Source: Acidobacteriota bacterium (lineage in GTDB: Bacteria > Acidobacteriota > UBA4820 > DSQY01). From it: a stretch of 36,715 bases of DNA. Below are positions 24,724 through 32,789 of the stretch, in pieces. The notes beneath the pieces are model-generated. The model saw only the letters and a program-made list of their open reading frames with translations. It was not told the origin of the DNA and did no database searches. Position numbers and translations under genes: made by a program. Where the stretch lies: NCBI GenBank assembly GCA_021787565.1, contig JAJYLT010000035.1:1-36715 (forward strand), given 5' to 3'. How positions within the stretch are numbered: the first letter of the stretch is position 1; each line of letters opens with the position of its first letter.

Positions 24724-25887
24724 TCATTCACCTCTCATCCTCTTGCTCAGCCCGAGCCGGAGCCGCTCAAGAACCCAAAGGGCCATCCGCCCAGCCTGTC
24801 CCACCCACCGGTAGCCATAGAGGGCCACGGCGGGCCATTTTTCCTTGACGGGATACCGCCACCGCATGTAGGAGACCGATGGAAAGGCGATGCGCCACGC
24901 CGCCTTCAGCGCCCCCAGCCAACCCTCGTGGCGCAACCGGCCCACGAGCTGCTCGACGGCCGCGCCGCTGGGAGAAAGGGAAAGTTCCGGCTCCTGTCCG
25001 CACGCCTCCAGCGCGCTCCTCACCTCCGGCGGAAGGTCCAGCCCCAGGCAGGATTCCAGCGAGCCGAATCCCTGAAGCACCGCGCCCGCCGCGCCCGCCG
25101 CGCCCGCCAGATCCACTAGGCGGGGCCAGCGAAAGACGCTCTCCTCTTTTTCGAGAATCATCTTCAGATCGTAGAGGACCATGGCCCTCGGCGGCTCACC
25201 GGCGTGCTGCAGCCACATGTGGCCGCACAAATAGGCCACTTGGGCCTCCGGCGCCAGCCCCTCCACCCGGCGCCCTTGCCACGTATAAGGGCGGCGATCC
25301 TCGATCAGCCGCACCCCTCCGCCCGTCCACCGGCTGTCCCGCGGCGAGACGAGGAGGGCGCCGTGGATCTCGACCATCAGCCCCGTGACCGGCGCCCTCA
25401 GCGCGGGCAAGTGCTGAGCGAGCGACCAGTGGTCTTGAAGGCCCTCCTCGGGCCGGAACCCGGCGCTCTCCAACAGCGCGAAGGCCCGCTCGGACTCCGC
25501 TGTGGAGGGAAAGAGCACGTCCAGGTCCGAGATGGGCCTCAAGTGCGGCTCGGGGTAGTACCGCAACGCCAGGTCGGCCCCTTTGAGAAGCACCGGGGTG
25601 AGCCCCGCGGCGAGCCACCGATCCAGGACCCCTCCGATCTCCTCCCAGGCCACCAGCCATCCGGCCAAGTACCGGATGGTACGCTCTCGCAGGCGCTCCC
25701 GCTGTTCCGGCGGCAGCTCCTTCAGCACTCCCGCCGTTTGCCAGGCGTGGTAGGCCAGGGGAAACAGACCGTTGGCCGAGAGGGCATCCACCAGCGCCTC
25801 GGTCCTTTCAGCCCCGGCCGCCCCCGCCAGAATCGACGCCGGCCGCTCGATGGCCTCGACTAGATCTTCCCACCGCTCACATTCCAT
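24724..25887 (-). CDS. NTP_transf_5 family nucleotidyltransferase-like protein
   Basis: 387 residues, no membrane segment. The family block LKGADLALRYYPEPHLRPISDLDVLF spans about 101-126: a GxD-like loop and the SDLD pair (Asp121, Asp123) that would bind metal in a nucleotidyltransferase fold. A predicted helical C-terminal half follows. Members are often encoded in exosortase or exopolysaccharide clusters near asparagine-synthase-like genes, but their reaction is not established. ATG 25887 is chosen because the open frame upstream is translated repeat DNA; the ribosome-binding site is poor (GGCGGGG directly before ATG). It lies upstream of the barrel gene, with a 71-bp gap to that gene's promoter, and could help build or modify the same polymer (inference). 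Confidence 0.75.
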   Translation of the reverse strand: MECERWEDLVEAIERPASILAGAAGAERTEALVDALSANGLFPLAYHAWQTAGVLKELPPEQRERLRERTIRYLAGWLVAWEEIGGVLDRWLAAGLTPVLLKGADLALRYYPEPHLRPISDLDVLFPSTAESERAFALLESAGFRPEEGLQDHWSLAQHLPALRAPVTGLMVEIHGALLVSPRDSRWTGGGVRLIEDRRPYTWQGRRVEGLAPEAQVAYLCGHMWLQHAGEPPRAMVLYDLKMILEKEESVFRWPRLVDLAGAAGAAGAVLQGFGSLESCLGLDLPPEVRSALEACGQEPELSLSPSGAAVEQLVGRLRHEGWLGALKAAWRIAFPSVSYMRWRYPVKEKWPAVALYGYRWVGQAGRMALWVLERLRLGLSKRMRGE

Positions 25888-26440
25888 CCCCGCCGCCGAT
25901 CCCCCGTTTCCCGCCCGTTCGCCCGGCGGAAGCCGGCCGACGGAAGCCGGCCGACGGCCGCCCACCGGGCGGCCCCACCAACGGTCACCCCACCATCCTT
26001 CCGTAGCGGCCGGCGGAAGCCGGCCGACGGCCGCCCATCGGGCGGCCGCTACAAAGGCACGCCCCGTGGCGCTGGCGCCCTCGCCCGCGTTCGGCCGATC
26101 TGAGTCTGCCCTGAGGAACCCCTTGGCGGGCTCCTGGCGAATGGGATCGGCCCCACCAACGGTCACCCCGCGATCCTTCCGTAGCGGCCGGCGGAAGCCG
26201 GCCGACGGCCGCCCACCGGGCGGCCGCTACAGTCGCAGGCGGGGGCGCCTGCGCCACAGACCTTCGAAGCGGCGGGCGGGGGTGCCCGCCCCACAATGAC
26301 CGCCCCCATTTGCCGTCATTCCGGCGACCGAAGGGAGTCCGGAATCGTCCCCTTCACCGGCAAACCAACGGATCCTGGACGCGCTTCGCTTGCCAGGATG
26401 ACCGCACGAAAGAGCGTTCGCGGTCGGCCGGCCTCTTCCC
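25888..26440. repeat. Gene-free stretch: REP cluster with long-loop variant and family C
   Basis: No gene seen. A footless two-arm unit lies at about 25925-25975, ending in CCAC instead of CTAC. Full two-arm units lie at 26003-26052 and 26181-26230. 26092-26152 is a long-loop variant (CGGCCGATC, 44-base loop, GATCGGCC). At 26233-26252 stem CGCAGGCG pairs with CGCCTGCG followed by CCAC: a compensated variant of family B. A further GTGG-foot hairpin ends at about 26293. C2 (26316-26346) and C1 (26371-26402) inverted repeats follow. Confidence 0.85.
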
Positions 26441-28396
26441 CTACGGCCGCGCCCACGCGGTGACGAGCGCCTGCCTCAACTCCTCGAAGCTCCACCCCCG
26501 GTCCCGGGCGCGCCAGTACTCGCCCTTCACGGCCGCCTGGGCGCCGGGAAACCTCTCCAGCACGGCCTCAGCCCGGCTACCGAGCGCATCCAGGAGCCGC
26601 CCGTCCACGGTCCCCTCCCTGAGCGCCTCGAACTGTACGGTATCCAGCCGGCCGCCCTTCCCGTCCGGGTCCACGAGCGCGTCGTAGCGGATCATCGGTC
26701 CCGCCCAGTCGTCGGCCTCCCGATTCCCCGGCGGGGCGTAGCAGAAGACCCACAGCCCGCCCACGCCCGGGGCCCTGGCGAGCAGGCCAGCCCAGACGCG
26801 GTTATAGAAGGGGTCCTCCCGAAGCCCCTGGACATAGACCCACCGTTGGGCCGACGGGAGACCCGGCACCTGCCGGACGAGGTTGGGCGGCACCGCCACC
26901 CCATCCAGAACGGCCGCCAGAGAGAGCGAATTGGGCCACGCCAGCGCGGCCCAGGGCTTGAGCCCCCTGGCCTCCTGCTCCAACGCCCGCTTCCTGGCCC
27001 CCTCGATGGCCTCCACCGTGGCCGGTTCGTCGGCGACGTAGGCCCACCCCTTCTCGCCCGCGGGAATCGCACCGGGATGAAGAGCCCACCGGCCATCCAG
27101 GCCCGCCCGCTCCGCCTCCTCCTGGAAGCGCCGCCACCCTGCCGTATCCCGCGCCGGGCAGGTGACCGCCGTGAGACCGTGGCCGGCTAGGTCGCGGAGG
27201 TCCGGTCCCCAGTGCGACTCCTTGGGATCGAGATAGTAGGCTCCCACCAGGCGGGAGGGCGGAGGCAACGCCGGGGCAACCTTCACCTTCCAGGGGATCT
27301 CTCCCAGAACATGGCCGCCGCGCTCGATGCGGATCGGGACCAACAGGGTACCCGGCTTAGCTCCTGCCCGCACCCTCCCCTTAACGACGAACCTCTGCGG
27401 CATGCCGTCGGGCTGGAATCCCTCCTTCGGTTCGGGAAAGAGCCGCTCCCCCACGAGCACGTCGCCCATCCCAGCCGCCACGCGCACGGGAAAGAGGGCG
27501 TCGATCTCCTCGCGCCGCCCCGCCTGCCACCAGAAATCCAGGCGGAAGAGCCCTAGTCGCTCCAACCCCGGCCCCACGGAGACGGTAACCTTCCCCTCTC
27601 CCGGCGGCACCTCCAGCCAGGCCGTCACCTCCTGCCCCGCCGGCGCCGCCGCCACGGCCTCCTTGGCTCCCTCTCCGGCCGGGATAAAGGGCCGGACGTC
27701 GTACGATGCCAGCGCCCGAGGCCGGGTGGGAGCCGGCGGAAAGAGCATCGGAACGGCGAAGGCTAGGCCATCCCCGCCCCAGCGCCACGAGGCCGGGCCG
27801 GGAGAGCCATGGGCCAGCGACTCCTGTGCCACGCCGTCCGCCCGCACCTTCCGGCCCCGCAGGACCTCCAGCCGGAACCCTCCCGCCACTTCGGGCACCG
27901 AGGCCCACGGGATGAGCCACTCCCCGGCCCACGTCCGCCCAAAGACCGACTCGGCGCCCTGCCATTCGAGAGTGGGGCCCTCCACCGGCCGGCCGTCCTC
28001 CCCCAAGACCGTCCGCATCCCCCCGGGAACCATCATGAAGAGCCGCGTCCCGGCACCCTCGCCCAGACGCACCGCCACCCAGTCGCCCAGCACCCACTCT
28101 TCCGGCGCGCCCCAAGGCAGCGGCCGCAGAAGCCCACGCCCCCCGTCCGGTTCCGTCGAGAGAACCGCCACGTAGAGCCCCTCGCGCGTCCCCAATGCGT
28201 AGGCCCGCACCGAGCCGTCCGGCCGCCCCGTCACCGCGTCGCTCATGGGCAGAGGCCGCGCCCCCAGGAGGAAGGCCTCCCGAGGATCGCCGTCCACCCG
28301 CACCGGGTAAGGCGAAACCGGCAGCCGCCCGAGCCCCGCCGCCCCAACAGCCAGCCCCCAGACCAGCGCCGCCACCATCATCCACAGCCGCTTCAA
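26441..28396 (-). CDS. Predicted exported glycoside-hydrolase-like protein (DUF4091-like)
   Basis: 651 residues from a TTG start at 28396, chosen because GGGGGAGG lies seven bases upstream and the resulting N-terminus (KRLWMMVAALVWGLAVGAAG) is a complete signal peptide; ATG 28381 or 28378 would lose its basic residues. Residues about 30-230 look like a CBM9/DOMON-type beta-sandwich (for example REGLYVAVLSTEPDG, DWVAVRLGEG, EWLIPWASVP). A second beta-rich domain follows, then from about 380 a barrel-like domain with DLAGHGLTAVTCPA and AYVADEP. The DEP acid pair is characteristic of DUF4091/DUF6067 glycosidase-like proteins. Likely role: processing of a surface polysaccharide in the periplasm or outside. 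The stop TAG lies in GTAG but no clear hairpin follows. Confidence 0.65.
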   Translation of the reverse strand: MKRLWMMVAALVWGLAVGAAGLGRLPVSPYPVRVDGDPREAFLLGARPLPMSDAVTGRPDGSVRAYALGTREGLYVAVLSTEPDGGRGLLRPLPWGAPEEWVLGDWVAVRLGEGAGTRLFMMVPGGMRTVLGEDGRPVEGPTLEWQGAESVFGRTWAGEWLIPWASVPEVAGGFRLEVLRGRKVRADGVAQESLAHGSPGPASWRWGGDGLAFAVPMLFPPAPTRPRALASYDVRPFIPAGEGAKEAVAAAPAGQEVTAWLEVPPGEGKVTVSVGPGLERLGLFRLDFWWQAGRREEIDALFPVRVAAGMGDVLVGERLFPEPKEGFQPDGMPQRFVVKGRVRAGAKPGTLLVPIRIERGGHVLGEIPWKVKVAPALPPPSRLVGAYYLDPKESHWGPDLRDLAGHGLTAVTCPARDTAGWRRFQEEAERAGLDGRWALHPGAIPAGEKGWAYVADEPATVEAIEGARKRALEQEARGLKPWAALAWPNSLSLAAVLDGVAVPPNLVRQVPGLPSAQRWVYVQGLREDPFYNRVWAGLLARAPGVGGLWVFCYAPPGNREADDWAGPMIRYDALVDPDGKGGRLDTVQFEALREGTVDGRLLDALGSRAEAVLERFPGAQAAVKGEYWRARDRGWSFEELRQALVTAWARP

Positions 28397-28404
28397 GAAA
28401 GCGC

Positions 28405-28800
28405 CTCCCCCTTCTCCCGTAGCGGCCGGCGGAAGCCGGCCGACGGCCGCCCACCGGGCGGCCGCTACAAAGGCACCCATCCCCGCACCGCCGTACCATT
28501 CCCCCCGTGGCGCGGGCGCCCCGCCCGCGTTCGGCCGCCCACCGGGCGGCCGCTACAACGGCACCCATCCCCGCACCGCCGTACCATTTCCCGCGGTGGC
28601 GCGGGCGCCCCCGCCCGCGTTCGGCCGCCCACCGGGCGGCCGCTACAAAGGCACCCATCCCCGCACCGCCGGCCCCTTCCCCCCCGTGGCGCGGGCGCCC
28701 CGCCCGCGCTCGGCCGCCCACCGGGCGGCCCCACCAACGGCCTCCTCCACTCCGTAGCGGCCGGCGGAAGCCGGCCGACGGCCGCCCAGCGGGCGGCCGC
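28405..28800. repeat. REP cluster upstream of the exported hydrolase gene and downstream of the RAYT
   Basis: No gene seen. Full two-arm units lie at 28419-28468 and 28754-28804 (the latter with one extra C before CTAC). Between them are three alternating blocks of GTGG-foot hairpin (family B) followed by single A-type arms CGGCCGCCC with GGGCGGCCG, two ending in CTAC and one in CCAC. The unit at 28419 begins eight bases from the ribosome-binding site of the hydrolase gene, so any promoter for that gene lies in or beyond the repeats. Confidence 0.9.
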
Positions 28801-29286
28801 CTACAGCAATTCAATGTGGGCGCGCGTAAAGGGGTATTCCCTCCAGTCCCTCACGAGACCCTTTCGCACGGGATTACCCACAATATACGCCGCGTACTCC
28901 CGGCCTTCCCGGCTCCGAATCCAATGGTCGTAAAAGGTCCGCTGCCAGAAAGGGCCACCCTTTTTTCTGGCCAGCCGCCTTGTCCATAGGCCCTTCCAGG
29001 TCCCGACATACTCCCATACGGCCTTGCCGCAACCGTCCAGGGACAATAACAAATGCACGTGGTCCGGCATGACGCAGACCACGATAACCTTCGCGTGACC
29101 ATCTCGTGAACCGTCACCGAGGTCATCATCGAGACAACAGGCGATTACCTTCGGGTCCGCCCGAATCAATGCACGTCCTTGCGTACACCAGGTCACGGCC
29201 ACAAGGCCAGGACCGCGATTGTCGCCGGGCAGGCGCACCGCATGGCTTCTAGACCATGTCTTCGGCAATACAGGTTGTGCCGACAT
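28801..29286 (-). CDS. REP-associated tyrosine transposase (RAYT, TnpA_REP family)
   Basis: 161 residues. ATG 29286 is preceded by GGGAGGGG; a longer open frame upstream is translated repeat DNA. Y1 HUH nuclease signatures are intact: the HUH pair in MPDHVHLLLSL (His76, His78), FWQRTFYDHWIR (113-124), and the tyrosine motif EYAAYIVGNPVRKGLV with Tyr134 as predicted nucleophile. The last two motifs are typical of RAYTs rather than of classical IS200/IS605 transposases. RAYTs cut and join single-stranded REP hairpins having GTAG at their 5-prime foot. This gene is flanked by such palindromes (28754-28804 and 29348-29397), and its own TAG stop (28801-28803) is the foot of the downstream one. No terminal inverted repeats or second transposase subunit are seen, so it is a single-copy domesticated type. 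Confidence 0.92.
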   Translation of the reverse strand: MSAQPVLPKTWSRSHAVRLPGDNRGPGLVAVTWCTQGRALIRADPKVIACCLDDDLGDGSRDGHAKVIVVCVMPDHVHLLLSLDGCGKAVWEYVGTWKGLWTRRLARKKGGPFWQRTFYDHWIRSREGREYAAYIVGNPVRKGLVRDWREYPFTRAHIELL

Positions 29287-29329
29287 ATTCCCCTCCCGCC
29301 ACAGGTTCCTCCTGCCGGCCCCACCAACG

Positions 29330-29642
29330 GGCGCCTCACCATCTTCCGTAGCGGCCGGCGGAAGCCGGCCGACGGCCGCCCAGCGGGCGGCCGCTACAAA
29401 GGCACCCACCCCCGTACCGCCAGCCCATTCCCCCCGTGCCGCGGGCGCCCCGCCCGCGTTCGGCCGCCCACCGGGCGGCCGCTACAACGGGCACCCCACC
29501 CTCTTCCGTAGCGGCCGGCGGAAGCCGGCCGACGGCCGCCCAGCGGGCGGCCGCTACAAAGGCACCCATCGCCGTACCGCCGGCCCATTCCCCCCCGTGG
29601 CGCGGGCGCCCCCGCCCGCGTTCGGCCGGCAGGAGCCGGCCG
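29330..29642. repeat. REP cluster upstream of the RAYT
   Basis: No gene seen. Two-arm units at 29348-29397 and 29508-29557, with a GTGG-foot hairpin and a single A arm between them. A composite at about 29596-29646 joins a GTGG-foot hairpin, TT, then stem CGGCCGGC with GCCGGCCG (loop AGGA) and CTAC. The same composite ends the WecA-type gene at 31574-31624. Confidence 0.9.
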
Positions 29643-29870
29643 CTACAGGAGCGAGGAGAACTCTTCCGTGCTCACGTTGGCGTCGCGAAGGATAGCTCTC
29701 AGAATGGCCGGGTGGATGATCTTGCCCGCATGAACGGGCAAGGTCACGCGCACCCCCTCCCCGTTCTTCAGAATAACGTGGCTTCCGCTCTGCCGAACCT
29801 CGGCAAAGCCCCTCTTCTTGAGGACCGCCAAGACTTCCCTGGCGGTCACCCTCGGGAGCTTGGGGGTCAT
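29643..29870 (-). CDS. HicA family mRNA interferase toxin
   Basis: 75 residues, normal for the family. Double-stranded-RNA-binding-like fold with the catalytic histidine in QSGSHVIL (His31) and the C-terminal pattern VPVHAGK-like (LPVHAGKIIHP). HicA cleaves mRNA and is held inactive by HicB. ATG 29870 overlaps the stop of hicB by four bases (ATGA), so the order is hicB-hicA, the reverse of the most common arrangement. The TAG stop is the GTAG foot of a REP hairpin. Confidence 0.9.
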   Translation of the reverse strand: MTPKLPRVTAREVLAVLKKRGFAEVRQSGSHVILKNGEGVRVTLPVHAGKIIHPAILRAILRDANVSTEEFSSLL

Positions 29871-30091
29871 ACGGCAATACTGAGCGAGGTCAACGAGACC
29901 GACTCGGCCTGAGGGATCTCTTCTCCCTGCGCCAGCCTGTCCTGCACGTGCAGCCTCACCGCGTCGCCAATGGCCTCCATCGCCGCTTCATAGGTCTCAC
30001 CCTGAGCATAACAGCCCTGCAATTCGGAACAAAAGGCCGCATAGCCCTCGGCATGCTTCTCAACCCGAATCGTGAACGAAAACCGTCTCAT
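29867..30091 (-). CDS. HicB family antitoxin
   Basis: 74 residues with the degenerate RNase-H-like HicB fold: the N-terminal strand pair around EKHAEGYAAFCSELQGCYAQ and the helix TYEAAMEAIGDAVRLHVQD. No added DNA-binding domain is visible at the C-terminus, so autoregulation may depend on the complex. GGGAG precedes ATG 30091. It is first in a two-gene operon with hicA. Confidence 0.88.
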   Translation of the reverse strand: MRRFSFTIRVEKHAEGYAAFCSELQGCYAQGETYEAAMEAIGDAVRLHVQDRLAQGEEIPQAESVSLTSLSIAV

Positions 30092-30110
30092 CCCGTGCGC
30101 TCCCGGCTAC

Positions 30111-30139
30111 AATCTATTTCGCAGGTCTCATGCGGTCAA
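30111..30139 (-). promoter_or_regulatory. Sigma-70-like promoter of hicBA
   Basis: On the minus strand TTGACC (30139-30134), 17 bases, TAGATT (30116-30111), 19 bases upstream of hicB. Confidence 0.6.
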
Positions 30140-30154
30140 ACTTCGCCCTCCGCC

Positions 30155-30464
30155 CCCGTGGCGCGGGCGCCCCCGCCCGCGTTCGGCCGCTACAAAGGCC
30201 ACCCCACCATCTTCCACAGCGGCCGCATCCTTGCGGCCGATTCCCCGTTTCCCACCCATTCGGCCGGCAGGAGCCGGCCGTTACAAAGGCACGCCCGCGA
30301 TTCTTCCGTAGCGGCCGGCGGTAGCCGGCCGACGGCCGCCCACCAGGCGGCCGCTACAAAGGCACCCATCCGCAATCGGAAGCGCACCCTTGGCCAAACA
30401 GACGATGCCTCCCGGCCCCGTGGGTGTTGCCCACCTCGCCAGCGTATGGAAGGGCCAGAAGCCG
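30155..30464. repeat. REP cluster between hicBA and the nucleotidyltransferase pair
   Basis: No gene seen. A GTGG-foot hairpin (about 30158-30181) leads into an A-type remnant with CTAC. Single hairpins follow at about 30221-30240 (stem CGGCCGCA, TGCGGCCG) and 30261-30284 (stem CGGCCGGC, GCCGGCCG). The two-arm unit at 30308-30357 has loop changes (GGTA, and one mismatch in arm 2). 30370-30464 shows nothing clear. Confidence 0.85.
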
Positions 30465-30662
30465 CTAACCCACGCCCCACACGCGCCTTACGGGCCGCCC
30501 GGCCGCCTGCCGCACTTCATTTGCCATTTTTTGAAGTTGGATAAGTCGTTCGATCTTCTTTTCGATGGGTTCTCGTGCCAACAATAACCTTCGTTCAGTC
30601 TTGCCCTGAAGACTCTTCTTTGTCAAAATTTCCAGTGACTTCTCTCGGCCGCTCATCCGCAT
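30465..30662 (-). CDS. Small helical protein paired with the nucleotidyltransferase
   Basis: 65 residues, basic and predicted helical (for example IEKKIERLIQLQKMANEVRQ), ending in an Arg/Pro/Gly tail. ATG 30662 overlaps the TGA of the upstream gene by one base (TGATG), and GGAGG four bases before it lies inside that gene, so the two are translationally coupled. I do not recognise the family. The arrangement suggests a partner or antitoxin for the nucleotidyltransferase-like protein, in reversed order compared with AbiEi/AbiEii. The region is less GC-rich than its surroundings. Confidence 0.6.
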   Translation of the reverse strand: MRMSGREKSLEILTKKSLQGKTERRLLLAREPIEKKIERLIQLQKMANEVRQAAGRPVRRVWGVG

Positions 30663-31186
30663 CAAACCTCCAGACCGATGAGTTGTTTCCACTTCGCTTC
30701 AAGGTGATACTCTTTGATGAGGGTATCCACCAAATCGTAGTCCACCTCAACACCTTGTTCTTTAACCAGTTGCGCTCTGGCCTTGTCCTTCGCCTGGCAT
30801 CTATCTGCCATCAGAGCCAAGAGGTATTCTACCCTCATTACCCTAGTCGGAGTGGCGCCAAATGCTTTGGGCACCGCAGTTCTGACGGCATCATCGAGCA
30901 ACGGTTTGCCCCCCACGAGGAATTGAACTGGAATCGTTTCGATAATCACATGTTCCTTCTCCTCGTTGTATCCCAACTCGCGCAGGTAGTTGTAGAGTGG
31001 CGTCAGCGTAACCACCGCCTTGCTCATCTCCTCCTGAGGCAATAGCACTACGATGTCCAAGTCCAGCGTTTCAAAGGGCTCTATGTAAAAAAGGGCTGCG
31101 ATTGCGCCGCCAATGGCGTAGTCCTCAATGATGTGGTCTTCGACCATCTTGTTGATGACAGCCAGGACCTTTTCCAGCATGCGCAC
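30662..31186 (-). CDS. Nucleotidyltransferase-fold protein (AbiEii/MNT-like)
   Basis: 174 residues from GTG 31186; ATG 31180 is equally possible and neither has a good ribosome-binding site. The N-terminal block AIGGAIAALFYIEPFETLDLDIVV (24-47) has the glycine pair (Gly26, Gly27) and the Asp42/Asp44 pair of the DNA-polymerase-beta nucleotidyltransferase superfamily, as in AbiEii or MntA-type toxins and in unassigned housekeeping relatives. The rest is helical with PKAFGATPTRVMRVEYLLALMADR, also typical of these proteins. It is AT-richer than its neighbours and bracketed by REP clusters, so it was probably acquired. A toxin role is inference. Confidence 0.7.
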   Translation of the reverse strand: MRMLEKVLAVINKMVEDHIIEDYAIGGAIAALFYIEPFETLDLDIVVLLPQEEMSKAVVTLTPLYNYLRELGYNEEKEHVIIETIPVQFLVGGKPLLDDAVRTAVPKAFGATPTRVMRVEYLLALMADRCQAKDKARAQLVKEQGVEVDYDLVDTLIKEYHLEAKWKQLIGLEV

Positions 31187-31620
31187 CAGAGCGTATCCGC
31201 CTCTACGAGAATCACTTGAACCGCTTTCGTCGGCAGGCGCCGCTCTTGACCTCCTATGTACGTTTTAGTGTAGGTCACCAGCAAGATTTCTTCAACAGAA
31301 CTTCATTCTCCCGAATTCCGAATTCCGAATTTCCCCCGCCCGCGTTCCGGCCGCCCACCGGGCGGCCGCTACAAAGGCCACCCCACCATCTTCCGCAGCG
31401 GCCGCATCCTTGCGGCCGATTCACCGTTTCCCACCTATTCGGCCGGCAGGAGCCGGCCGTTACAAAGGCACGCCCGCGATTCTTCCGTAGCGGCCGGCGG
31501 AAGCCGGCCGACGGCCGCCCGGCCGACGGCCGCTACAAAGGCACCCATCCCCGCACCGCCGGCCCATTCCCCCCGTGGCGCGGGCGCCCCCGCCCGCGTT
31601 CGGCCGGCAGGAGCCGGCCG
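31187..31620. repeat. Gene-free stretch: promoter, heptamer repeat and REP cluster
   Basis: No gene seen. 31246-31251 is AGGAGG on the minus strand without a nearby ATG. GAATTCC is repeated at 31313-31334 (third unit with one extra T). REP material follows: an A arm at about 31347-31372, single hairpins at about 31398-31417 and 31439-31461, and a two-arm unit at 31487-31536 whose second arm has been altered to CGGCCG-loop-CGGCCG. The composite 31574-31624 ends in the stop of the next gene. Confidence 0.85.
31267..31295 (-). promoter_or_regulatory. Sigma-70-like promoter of the nucleotidyltransferase pair
   Basis: On the minus strand TTGAAG (31295-31290), 17 bases, TACACT (31272-31267). A GAATTCC heptamer array begins 18 bases upstream of the -35, the same spacing as the heptamer array at the glycosyltransferase promoter. 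Confidence 0.55.
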
Positions 31621-32739
31621 CTACGGTTTCGGGTCGGGGTTGTCGCGGCCGTTGTGAAAGAGGCGGATCCCCCCGAACTGCCGCACCACGATGAACCCGC
31701 AGATGCCCACGAGCATGAGCCCGAAAGAAACGCGGTCGTTGTCAACCAGGACCGCCGCGAGGGCGAAGAGCCCCAACACCGCCGACAGGGCGTAGAGCAA
31801 CAGCACGGTTTTCCTGTAGGTGTATCCCATGTCCAGGAGGACGTGGTGGATGTGGGCCTTGTCCGCCTTGAACATGGCGCGAAGGGCCGAGGGCCTGAAC
31901 TCCTTCTCCACCAGCACCTTCTTGAGAAGTCTCCGCCCCATGGCGTAGAGCGTGTCGAACACCGGCACCCCCACGATGAGAATGGGGATCAAGAGCGCCA
32001 GGGCCGTGGGCCTCTTCGCGGAGCCCACCACCGAAAGCACGGCCAGCAGGAACCCCACCATCATGCTCCCGCAATCCCCCAAGAAGATGCGCGCCGGGTG
32101 GCGGTTGTAACGGAGGAACCCCAGGAGAGCCCCGGCCAGCACGGCCGTCACGAGAACGATGCGGTAGCGCTCGCTGCCCAGCAGCGCCACGGCAAAGAGC
32201 GTCATGCTCGAGATGAAGGCCACCCCGCCCGCCAGGCCGTCCAGCCCGTCGATCAGGTTGAACGCGTTCGTTACGCCCACGATCCACAGCGCCGTCAGCG
32301 GAACCCACAGCCAGCCCAGGCTCACGACCCCGTCGAAGGGGATGCCCAACTGCTCGATCCGGACCCCTCCATAGACCATCACGATGCCCGCCGCCAAGAA
32401 CTGGACGGCGAACTTGACCCCGACGCTGGCGTGCCAGAGGTCATCGTAGAGCCCCAGGAGAAACACCAGGGCCGTGCCCACCGCCAACGAAACCCAGAAC
32501 GGCAGGTTCTGATCGAAGCTCACCCTCAGGTGCGGCACCAACACCAAGGCCAACAGCCCCACGAGCAGGAACGTCAGGCCGAGGGCCACCCCACCCAGCC
32601 TCGGGGTGGCCTGCTCGTGCACCTTCCGCCCCCCCGGCTGATCCATCGCACCGCAACGCTCCGCCAGACGGATCACCGGCGGGGTCAACAGCAACGTCCC
32701 GATAGCCGCAATCAACAGCGCCGCGAAGGGCTCAAACAT
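31621..32739 (-). CDS. WecA/TagO-type polyprenyl-phosphate N-acetylhexosamine-1-phosphate transferase
   Basis: 372 residues, about eleven membrane helices. All family motifs are present: RKVHE with following TPRLGG (38-50), YDD (98-100, Mg-binding), NAFNLIDGLDGLAGG (158-172), GDCGS (221-225) and HIHH (296-299). The HIHH block and the lack of the MraY-specific features place it with WecA/TagO. It transfers a UDP-N-acetylhexosamine phosphate to undecaprenyl phosphate on the cytoplasmic face, the first step for an O-antigen-like or exopolysaccharide chain, and so could prime the polymer exported by the Wza/Wzc set. The own ribosome-binding site is weak; an overlapping 13-residue leader frame precedes it. 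The stop TAG is the GTAG foot of a REP hairpin. Confidence 0.9.
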   Translation of the reverse strand: MFEPFAALLIAAIGTLLLTPPVIRLAERCGAMDQPGGRKVHEQATPRLGGVALGLTFLLVGLLALVLVPHLRVSFDQNLPFWVSLAVGTALVFLLGLYDDLWHASVGVKFAVQFLAAGIVMVYGGVRIEQLGIPFDGVVSLGWLWVPLTALWIVGVTNAFNLIDGLDGLAGGVAFISSMTLFAVALLGSERYRIVLVTAVLAGALLGFLRYNRHPARIFLGDCGSMMVGFLLAVLSVVGSAKRPTALALLIPILIVGVPVFDTLYAMGRRLLKKVLVEKEFRPSALRAMFKADKAHIHHVLLDMGYTYRKTVLLLYALSAVLGLFALAAVLVDNDRVSFGLMLVGICGFIVVRQFGGIRLFHNGRDNPDPKP

Positions 32740-32773
32740 GGCTCATACGCTCGATAAGGTCATGGTCTCGCAT
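32732..32773 (-). CDS. Possible 13-residue leader peptide overlapping the WecA-type gene
   Basis: ATG 32773 follows a G-rich ribosome-binding site (GGGGGGAATGG). The frame reads MRDHDLIERMSHV and stops at TGA 32734-32732, inside the first codons of the WecA-type gene (ATGTTTGAG). The geometry would allow translational coupling, as for the leader at 454-477. No family recognised; it could be chance. Confidence 0.35.
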   Translation of the reverse strand: MRDHDLIERMSHV

Positions 32774-32789
32774 CCATTCCCCCCATAAA

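Noticed and set aside
28754-29397. Complete IS200/IS605 insertion sequence
   Set aside because: The protein has RAYT-type motifs, there is no TnpB or accessory gene, and the flanking palindromes are the same two-arm units found throughout, not dedicated left and right ends.
30465-31284. Upstream extension or extra gene before the nucleotidyltransferase, prompted by AGGAGG at 31246
   Set aside because: No ATG, GTG or TTG lies at a suitable distance in a frame that continues as a sensible protein; left as an unexplained site.
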